A DNA stretch of 64,000 nt from Bathymodiolus brooksi (Eukaryota > Mollusca > Bivalvia > Mytilida > Modiolidae). Below, one piece after another: positions 57,128 through 64,000 of this stretch. Made by a program: the position numbers and the translations under genes. Below the pieces are notes generated by a model, which had not been told where the DNA came from, did not search any database, and was given only the letters and a program-made list of their open reading frames with translations. The stretch is taken from assembly GCA_963680875.1 (NCBI GenBank), contig OY804579.1, positions 48,882,536-48,946,535 on the forward strand. Reading direction: 5' to 3'. Positions within the stretch are counted from its first letter, which is position 1. Every line of letters begins with the position of its first letter.

Positions 57128-57264
57128 GTTATATAGGCTTTAGACAGGTAATACGGGCTCATATAACCTGTCTGTGTTATATATTTCCCTCGCCTTCGGC
57201 TCAGGAAATATAAAACACAGACAGGTTATATGAGCCCGTATTACCTGTCTAAAGCATATATAAC
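57128..57264. repeat. Hairpin H4 with GC-rich apex
   Basis: 137 bp. GTTATATAGGCTTTAGACAG on the left and CTGTCTAAAGCATATATAAC on the right; arms of about 62 bp with few mismatches; apex CCCTCGCCTTCGGCTCAGG. A diverged direct copy of the outer left arm precedes it (57075-57105, GGCTTTACACAGGTAATATG). Confidence 0.92.
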
Positions 57265-57268
57265 TAAT

Positions 57269-57400
57269 AGTGTGATAAAGTTTGTCAGTGACTTGCGGCA
57301 GGTCGGTGGTTTTCTCCGGTCCTCCACCAATAAAACTGACCTCCCAATATAACTGAAATATTGTTGAATGTGGCATTAAACATCATAACTCTAACCCTGC
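57269..57400 (+). repeat. SINE family A, 3' part
   Basis: GTGATAAAGTTTGTCAGTG, CTTGCGGCAGGTCGGTGG, CTCCACCAATAAAACTGACC and GGCATTAAACATCATAAC. A short piece of the SINE middle (CCGCTCATGGCGAGGTGTAC) also lies alone at 56706-56730. Confidence 0.75.
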
Positions 57401-57806
57401 ATAATATCAATGGGTAAAATATGCTAAGGATATAATTATACATGATGTATATGATGCACTTACCATTGTCAGATATTCAAACTTTGTTAGTAATCAGTCA
57501 GAAAATACAATATTTGAATATCATCCGTAAATTATACAACATATTTTATACTTTTTCGGTGCTATTTGTTTTTCTTCTTCTTTTCTTTGTTGAATTGCTA
57601 TAGACGATAGTGTGTATTTTTTTCTCTTGCTGTTCCCTAATGGAAATTCAATTCTTATCGCTTCACTTTATACTTTACATAGCTTTAACACTAAAGGATC
57701 AATTTTGAATATAAAACAAAAACAAATCAAAATTAATCAGATAGATAATTGTCTACATACATGTATATAAATATCAAATTGCTTTTTATCTCATTAATTT
57801 AACCAG
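57401..57806. other. Intron DNA, nothing recognised
   Basis: AT-rich; no repeat family of this window and no coding signal. Confidence 0.4.
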
Positions 57807-57905
57807 CCTACACCAACTGTCCCAGACGTATCTACACCACTTAATTGTGCTAACTACACAGATGGGGAGGATGAGCAATCAAAGGTGAAAAAGTACCTTC
57901 GAGAG
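57807..57905 (+). CDS. REJ gene exon 12
   Basis: 99 bp, phase 0 to phase 0, between ATTTAACCAG and GAG|GTAAAT. Encodes PTPTVPDVSTPLNCANYTDG then EDEQSKVKKYLRE: a proline/threonine-rich linker with one sequon and a charged end. The start is compatible with an inter-domain stalk. Confidence 0.7.
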
Positions 57906-58397
57906 GTAAATAATACGATGTAGATAAGTTTCTTAAATGGTTCAATATATATGTAATTCGTTTATTTCTTAATCTTACGAAGAAACATTTTATTAGATGT
58001 GACCAGCTTTCCCAGATGTCATTCGCATAAACGCGAATTCTGATGTCGAGGGGATCATGGCGATCATGATATGTAACAATGTATGCATTAGAGGTTCATA
58101 TACTAATTACAGCTGTGAAAATTCTTTGATGTCAAAGACGATAAATCCTTTGTTTGTTTGTATACATGCATTATAAAGCTGCTATAATAAACTTTAGCAA
58201 AAAATAAGAAAAAAATATACCGCGAAAGGAACATCAAAATCTCAAATGGAATATTAATTCTCGACAGGAAAATGTAACGGCTACTTAACATTGCTATATA
58301 TAATATATTATCAATAATGTTCAAGATCCTGCATGACTCGGATCTTTGTTAAAACACACTGTTCATCCAGTTATATTCACTTGTGAAAATAAATGCA
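57906..58397. other. Intron DNA, nothing recognised
   Basis: AT-rich and noncoding. Confidence 0.4.
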
Positions 58398-58570
58398 TGA
58401 CCGCATCATTTCATTAAGAGGGAATGATTGGGCTCATAAAATTAGTTTAACCTCGCCACCTTTTATTAACGTGCCTGTCCTAAGCCAAAAACGTAAGTGG
58501 TGATGTATATATGTGTCTTACGAGTCTCAATTTTACCATGTTTCTACAAATTTCCAATTAGATTTTAGAA
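58398..58570 (+). repeat. Repeat F copy
   Basis: GACCGCATCATTTCATTAAG, AATTAGTTTAACCTCGCCAC and GTGCCTGTCCTAAGCC, then TATATATGTGTCTTACG; same order as at 63158-63365. Confidence 0.75.
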
Positions 58571-58654
58571 ATGTTAGGACGGTGTAGTATACATGTATGG
58601 ATTTTCTTACTTCACAGATATCAACCAATACTTTATTTATCGTTTTTTTCATAG

Positions 58655-58801
58655 AAAACAAAGGAAATGGTACATGCAATTAATACCAGAACACCATCAA
58701 CTGATTCCAAAATGGGTTTAAGTTCTTCGAATGCTGGATTTGTTGCAAAAGCTCTTGGTCAAAGTATTAAGAATAAAGCTTTATTCAAAGAGACAATATC
58801 C
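58655..58801 (+). CDS. REJ gene exon 13
   Basis: 147 bp, phase 0 to phase 0, between TTTTTTTCATAG and C|GTAAGT. Encodes KTKEMVHAINTRTPSTDSKM, LSSSNAGFVAKALGQSI and KNKALFKETIS, a polar, probably helical segment. No named domain. Good splice signals and phase continuity support it. Confidence 0.75.
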
Positions 58802-59205
58802 GTAAGTAACTGGTTTATCTATCAATGGTATAAACAATCTCTTTTGTATTGCAGAATTGCATAGTTTTAGTTAGATTTAGGCCATAAATTGTATAAATTG
58901 TAGTCCTACGATTTATTACTAGTTTCGCCTTATTCCCTTAAAATGTTTTTTGAGAAACATGCATAGGTGATATTGTTCATGACTTCTTTTAACATTATAT
59001 CCAATATGCGAATTATTTCCATTTGACCAGATGTATGTGAAAAATATCCACACATATCACTGGGGCAACCAATACTTTTTTTAGCATCATAATATAGTTT
59101 ATTTAAAAAAACGCCTGTTTACAATAACCTTCATGGTCCAGGGTTGCACATTAATGGTCCATGATTTACATCAATAGCACATCAACCTCAGGAATAGCAA
59201 GTGAA

Positions 59206-60370
59206 AAAAGAAGAAGAAAGTCCACTCTAACATCCTTTCAATTCATTGGATACCTAAACTCCATAAGACACCATACAAAGAAAGGTACATAGCGGGATCA
59301 TCAACTTGTTCGACGAAAGAATTGTCTATTCACCTGACAAAGATTCTGTCTGCAGTAAAAGAGGGACAACAGAAATATTGTGAAACTGTTTACTTGCGTA
59401 GTGGCATAAATCACATGTGGATTTTGAAAAACTCTAAAGATCTTTTGGATAACCTGAAATCAAGATCTTTCTCTCAGGTATCCTCCATCAAAACTTTTGA
59501 TTTTTCAACTCTATATACCACCCTACCGTATGACAAATTAAAACCCCGCTTAAAAGAAACAATTCATAAAGCTTTCAGTCATAGAGACTATGGCTCAAAA
59601 TTTGTTGTGTTGGGCTACAATTCCACATATTTTTCATACAAAATTCAAAAAGGTAAAACATGCTACTCCGAGGAACAAGTGATCAGTATGCTGGAGTTCC
59701 TCATCGATAACATATTTGTCTCCTTTGGAGGGACACTGTTTCAGCAGGTCGTCGGCATACCGATGGGTACGAATTGTGCCCCTCTTCTAGCCGATTTATT
59801 TTTATACTCATATGAGTCGGAGTTTCTTCAAAAAGTTGTAAAAGATAAGAAGATTCATGAGGCTAGAGCTTTTAATTTCACATACAGGTATATTGATGAC
59901 GATTTATCTATCAATAATTCTAATTTGCAAAATTTCTTCCATTGATATATCCTCCAGAGCTGGAAGTTAAAGAGACCACAGATACAGCTTCATCCGCATC
60001 ATTTTTAGACTTATTCCTCAAATTTGACGACAGTGGTCAACTCACTACTAAAATTTATGATAAACAGGACGACTTCAATTTTAAAAGCATAAATTTTCCA
60101 AACATGTGCAGCAATATACCAGCTTCTCCTGCATATGGTGTTTACATCTCGCAATTGATTCGCTATGCAAGGGCCAGTAGCAATTATTCTGATTTCCTGA
60201 AACGTCATCTTCATCTGAGAAACAGGCTACTGGACCAGGGCTATAAAAAGATTCGCCTTATTCGATCTCTTAAAAAGTTTATATTCCGATACCAAGATCT
60301 TGTCGAAATATATTCCGTCTCTGCAGAAACGATTATAAGCGATGCATTTTCATATAGTCAAAATGTATAA
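59206..60370 (+). mobile_element. Penelope-like retroelement fragment (RT)
   Basis: Reverse transcriptase of the Penelope-like type, judged by motif style. It begins with HWIPKLHKTPYKERYIAGSS and TKELSIHLTKIL, then FDFSTLYTTLPYDKLK (RT motif with the first catalytic Asp), QVVGIPMGTNCAPLLADLFL, and the catalytic YRYIDDDLS box near 59890. A frameshift at about 59938 moves the frame, which continues with SASFLDLFLKFDDSGQL, AYGVYISQLIRYARASSNY and FLKRHLHLRNRLLDQGY to a stop at 60370. The GIY-YIG endonuclease is not seen and the 5' part is truncated. It lies in intron 13 in the same direction as the host gene. Confidence 0.8.
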
Positions 60371-60527
60371 AGATAAAGAAGTCAAGAAAAATGTCAAGAA
60401 TATTTTTTTTATCAATGTGTGACGTAAAAGTGTTTTTGACATTTACATTCACTAAATATGGTACTGTTTTGGCAACTATTTTACCTATTTTGTTCCTGTA
60501 TTTAAATACTGTTATAGTGACAGCCGG

Positions 60528-60760
60528 AGCCATTGAACCATAATGAGAGCGGGAGGTTTGGCGCTTTAAAATCTGATTCAACCCACCATTTCTTTAGAAA
60601 GCAAATTCCAATTTTCATTTACAGCTTTCATAAAGGTAAAACAGAAGACAATGAACAAAGTGGTGGTTCTGTCGACAGATCGTTGTTTGTCCTTTTGTCC
60701 CTTTTACTTTTGGCCTTTGGTATCTTCAAACTCTTTTTACCAATACACCTAACATATATA
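60528..60760 (+). repeat. Repeat E fragment joined to repeat M tail
   Basis: GAGCCATTGAACCATAATGA, GCGGGAGGTTTGGCGC and CACCATTTCTTTAGAAA (E), then CGTTGTTTGTCCTTTTG, TTTTACTTTTGGCCTTTGG and TATCTTCAAACTCTTT (M tail). Confidence 0.7.
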
Positions 60761-60798
60761 TCTTATCAATATTAAGTGACATGCACAATAGTCTAGTA

Positions 60799-60975
60799 CA
60801 GTAAAACCTGTCTAAACAGAATCCCTTTGGGACTGAAGAATTTGCTCAATTTAGACAGGTGTTTGGTTTACACAGGTTCAAATTACATAGACATTTAGTA
60901 GGTGGGACTGTAAAGTCTGTCTGGTTTAGGCAGGTTTTCGGTTTATTCAGGGTTTGGTTTATCCAGGTTTCACTG
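60799..60975. mobile_element. Small TA-flanked MITE, 177 bp
   Basis: Starts CAGTAAAACCTGTCTAAAC and ends GTTTATCCAGGTTTCACTG, with TA on both sides (60797-60798, 60976-60977). The interior repeats GGTTT-x-CAGG variants (GTTTACACAGG, GTTTAGGCAGG). The ends are related to those of the MITE at 55953-56433. Confidence 0.75.
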
Positions 60976-60977
60976 TA

Positions 60978-61857
60978 TAATTCATAGTACGCTGATCTTA
61001 CCTTTCTTTACCTTTACCTGTCGCAATCTAACAAGTCCAAGTCTAAGGTTGGACATATCTCCAAGAAAGAATTTATCCCTAACACTTATACTATCGCCAT
61101 TATACTGTGCCAGGGATAATAGAATGGTATCATTGTCTTTTTAAGCCAATCAAATAAGTGTTCAGGAGCAGTTACCTAAAATAAAAGAAAACATACGCCT
61201 TTTCAAACTAAAATAAAACCATCTATGTAAGCAAATACTTTTGATGTTAGGGGTAGGGTAATGTTGCTTAACGCCACTTTCAACAATATTTCAGTAATAT
61301 TGTAGTGGTCAGTTTTATTGGTGTATATTTTGTATTCTAACACGACAATAAGGCATGCACAAAAGTATAACTGTAATCGGATGTTCATATCGTCGTTTTC
61401 ATTATCTTGAGGCTCGTAGTCTGTGTTCCTAGCAATATCAAGGTACGTACATGTAAATGTAAATCCGGATAAGAATGTAATTTGCATTTATTTGCGTCTA
61501 GTTGTGACCAACACATATCATGTTGTGTTTTTGTGTTGTTTGTATTCGTTTTGTATACCCAATATTTTGCCAGTTTCTCCAGATTGTTCATTCCTGATTG
61601 TCCCTTTGGTATTATCTAACGTTTATTCACAAATCATATATATTGTCTTGTATATCAGTCAACAAAATTAAATATAATTTTTAATATTGAAGGAATTACT
61701 TTTTTGTCACATCAATTCCAAATAAGATTGGAATGAAGCGTATAGCTAGACAATCTTCATGTTAAAGGTCACAATAATACACATACTTAGTATATATGTT
61801 CGCGAAAAAGGACACTCATTATGATGACATGCTGTTACTCCAGAAAGGAACAACCTT
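60978..61857. repeat. Intron DNA with repeat fragments
   Basis: A truncated reverse SINE A lies at 61250-61322 (GTTGCTTAACGCCACTTTC, CAGTTTTATTGGTG) and an M tail at 61500-61625 (CAACACATATCATGTTGTG, GTCCCTTTGGTATTATC). The rest is unassigned. Confidence 0.5.
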
Positions 61858-62058
61858 TGAGCCGTAATGAAAGCGGGAGGTTTGGCGCTTTAGCATCTGA
61901 TTCAACCTACCATTTCTTTAGAAATGCCTGTACCAAGTCAGGGTCATTACGGTTTTCACAGTTTTCCGGTTGTTGACTGATTTTGTCTGTTTATATAATT
62001 ATGAGTTTTGACTTTCCCTTTGTAAGATTGTTCGGAGTTCGGTAATTTTGTTATTACC
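61858..62058 (+). repeat. Dispersed repeat E, copy 2
   Basis: Nearly the same sequence as 44813-45018 from GAGCCGTAATGAAAGCGGGA to TCGGTAATTTTGTTATTACC. Few differences are visible, so the family has moved or been converted recently. Confidence 0.85.
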
Positions 62059-62429
62059 CTCATTTGTTATTAGAGATACAATTAAAAAAAAAAGCTTATT
62101 AGCACACATTAGCTTTATTTTGATAAATAATATATAATTATATGTTATTCCGAATATGTTCTAATTTGTTTTTATCAATTTCATTAATAATTATAAGAAG
62201 ATTTCAATGTGCATTGTAAATATTTTTTTTAAAAAGTGTTGAACATTGCTTGGGACAACTAATACTAAAGGAAGCAGAACAATTTCTATGGAAGATCAAA
62301 TTTTCTACATATACTGGAATCTGCCGTATTTAGATTGTAGTGAGTGACTACAAATTATCAATGTTTCATGTAACACTACGCTAATGTAAATTTCTAAAAT
62401 CATGAGAGCAAGTATGCCTTTTATTGCAT

Positions 62430-62690
62430 GGGGGTTATGGTATTTAACGACACTTCAACAATATTTCAGCTATATCGTGACAATTAGTTTTATTGGTGGA
62501 GGAAACCGGAGTACCCGGAGAAAATACCTGACCTGTCGCAAGTCACTAACAAACTTTATCACAGTGTTGTAACGAGAACACCTCGCCTGAGTGGTATTCG
62601 AACTCATAAATTTAGTTGTGATAGACACTGATTGCATAGGTAGTTTTAAATTCAACTACCATACGATCACGACCACGACGGTCCCTTTTA
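62430..62690 (-). repeat. SINE family A, reverse
   Basis: GGGGTTATGGTATTTAACG, TTATTGGTGGAGGAAACCGG, GTATTCGAACTCATAAATTT, TAGTTTTAAATTCAACTACC and CGATCACGACCACGACG. Confidence 0.8.
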
Positions 62691-62859
62691 ATACAGGAAT
62701 TTGTTATTTCTAACACAAGTTACAATATATCCGTTGGTTTTTATTCCGAGTGTTCTTTTACTTTTACTGTAGTATTTCTTCCTAATTTTGTATTCTCTTT
62801 TTAAATTGATATTTTACGTAAAGTATATATTATAATGATTATATATGTAATGTTTACAG

Positions 62860-62968
62860 ACAGAAGTTTCCAAAAATATGCGGAAAGTGATGCAGAGTGT
62901 GAAAAAGAGAATTAAAATCAGACCTTTTCCAGTGGCAGAGATATCTGGTACAAAAAGAGCAGCAAAGG
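62860..62968 (+). CDS. REJ gene exon 14
   Basis: 109 bp, phase 0 to phase 1, between AATGTTTACAG and G|GTACAT. Encodes TEVSKNMRKVMQSVKKRIKI and RPFPVAEISGTKRAAK, a strongly basic segment. An alternative acceptor four bases downstream (ACAG|ACAG) would shift the frame and is rejected. No named domain. Confidence 0.7.
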
Positions 62969-63157
62969 GTACATAACATTATCACTAGATTAGTACGCAA
63001 CGTTTTACGCGTATTATCACCTGACAACCCCTCCCATCGACATGGCTCTCTCTGTGTGAAGCTCTGGATTTGATCTCTGGGAACCTTCACCAGTACAACT
63101 GAGCTCACCCAGTTGTATGTTGGTGTTGGCATTTCACTCGCATATGGAAAATACTTC

Positions 63158-63365
63158 CATGACCGCATCATTTCTTTAAGCAGGGAGGTTTGGATCCATC
63201 AAACTAGTTTAACTCCGCCATTGTTTTTATTGAAGTGCCTGTACCAAGCCAAGAAAGTGAGTGTCATGTATATATGTGTTTAGGGTTTCGATTTAGCCTC
63301 AGTTTCTGCGATATTGGGATTCAATTTTGAAACTGTACCGACAGTGTGGTACTTTTGAAAATATT
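63158..63365 (+). repeat. Repeat F, longest copy
   Basis: GACCGCATCATTTCTTTAAG, AAACTAGTTTAACTCCGCCA, GAAGTGCCTGTACCAAGCC, GTTTAGGGTTTCGATTTAGC and GAAACTGTACCGACAGTG. Confidence 0.75.
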
Positions 63366-63720
63366 TTATCACACTTATTATAAAACAATGTTCATCAAGA
63401 TTAGCTACATCCTAAGTAAATTCTCATATTTTGTCACGCCCACGAACACGAGACAGTGTAATATAAATCCATTCTGCATTTTAGGGTTTCCCTAATCTTT
63501 AGTGCAAGAAATACTAAGGTGTTGAATCTTATCATTATACTAGCAAATACTATTTGATCTAATTTCATGACAAATATATAGAAGTTCTTTTTTAAATTAG
63601 TGTATTATAGTTTATATAAATGATTGATTGAATCATTGTTGTTTAACGTCACAAAATTAAATGCATTAGTAACACACGTGTAAAAACAAAACAACCACGG
63701 CGTGCAATGTAACTGAAAAG
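63366..63720. other. Intron DNA with a reversed SINE tail
   Basis: GATTGAATCATTGTTGTTTAACG at 63626-63650 is the reverse of a SINE tail. Otherwise nothing is recognised. Confidence 0.45.
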
Positions 63721-63800
63721 GTGGAGCTGTGATTAACAATATAATGGACAAAGCTTTAGAACTGGATGTCAGCGACCACCAGCGAAGAAACGTAGTTATT
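63721..63800 (+). CDS. REJ gene exon 15 (last in window)
   Basis: 80 bp, phase 1 to phase 0. Encodes GAVINNIMDKALELDVSDHQ then RRNVVI before GTATGC. The acceptor (ACTGAAAAG) has almost no pyrimidine tract and is the weakest in the model, but its phase fits exon 14 exactly and the frame is open. An ATG-led frame from 63744 would be an alternative only if this were not an internal exon. The gene must continue to the right. Confidence 0.5.
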
Positions 63801-64000
63801 GTATGCTACAATGGTTTTTTAAAACGAATTCGTCTAAACTGTTATATCATTGAGTATTTTTGCATCCTATACATGTACAATCAATTCAAAACACAGCACT
63901 TAGAGCGGATCCTAAACGATAATCCCCATACGCTCGTACATATTTACATACCACGCAAAATATCATACATGTATATATAAATTAATTTTAGAGTTTTATA

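Larger units (their letters stand above)
11359..63800 (+). other. Locus of TSP1-PKD-REJ receptor gene (15 predicted exons, continues beyond the window)
   Basis: Predicted secreted or type I membrane protein of the polycystin-1 / sperm receptor for egg jelly group. The order seen is signal peptide, one TSP1 domain, a beta-sandwich segment, several PKD-like repeats, a REJ module, then a linker rich in charged residues leading out of the window. Exon phases match at each junction: 1-1, 1-1, 0-0, 2-2, 2-2, 2-2, 1-1, 1-1, 1-1, 0-0, 0-0, 0-0, 0-0, 1-1. The summed 4527 nt stay open. By family analogy, GAIN/GPS, PLAT and transmembrane exons should lie downstream. Many N-x-S/T sequons fit an extracellular protein. 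Intron 1 is about 26 kb and packed with transposons, so an unnoticed exon there is possible, although the 1-1 phases do not require one. Confidence 0.75.

Noticed and set aside
1..64000. CRISPR arrays, bacterial operons, terminators
   Set aside because: The window is clearly eukaryotic (spliced exons, LINEs, SINEs). The tandem repeats present have no spacers between them.

Overview
This is an AT-rich eukaryotic window: long introns with GT-AG splice sites, many decayed transposable elements and dispersed repeats. It has no operons, ribosome binding sites or CRISPR arrays. The repeats (tRNA-headed SINEs ending in GTTAAACAACAATCACTCAC-like tails and a family with an ACACGACGGGTGCCAC core) are of kinds I associate with bivalve molluscs, especially mussels (Mytilidae). 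That assignment rests on memory of repeat families, not on a search.

One host gene can be supported. It lies on the + strand, starts in the window and runs off the right end. Exon 1 (11359-11422) encodes a signal peptide. After an intron of about 26 kb, exon 2 (37303-37467) encodes a thrombospondin type 1 (TSP1) domain. Further exons (38068-38372, a single 2.45 kb exon at 39645-42097, then eleven small exons to 63800) encode PKD-like beta-sandwich repeats, a REJ (receptor for egg jelly) module, and the start of a region that in polycystin-1 relatives leads to the GAIN/GPS, PLAT and channel parts. All fifteen predicted exons join in a single open frame (4527 nt, 1509 codons) with matching splice phases at every junction, which is the main evidence for the model.

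The rest is mobile DNA. Upstream of the gene (1-11 kb) are two 5'-truncated LINE copies of one family. Intron 1 (11.4-37.3 kb) holds a 2.1 kb foldback element with arms of about 0.9-1 kb and an 8-bp target duplication, a dead Tc1 transposon, a 29-bp satellite of about 28 units that arose inside a dispersed repeat, a nested set of foldback elements (26.7-29.0 kb), two more LINE fragments, and a 3.4 kb DNA transposon. That transposon carries mirrored arrays of a 16-bp motif and an acidic, tandem-repeat reading frame. Introns 3-14 (38.4-63.7 kb) hold SINEs, a nested pair of transposons at 49.5-51.1 kb, two small TA-flanked MITEs, a Penelope-like reverse transcriptase fragment, and a group of short hairpins whose arms differ but whose tips share a CTCGCCT...GGCTCG-like motif.

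The observations most worth following are the shared-apex hairpin group, the mirrored-motif transposon, the foldbacks that contain smaller terminal foldbacks, the satellite born from a dispersed repeat, and the TSP1-PKD-REJ architecture. Exon borders come from reading splice signals and phases by eye. Repeat borders are approximate unless a target duplication fixes them.
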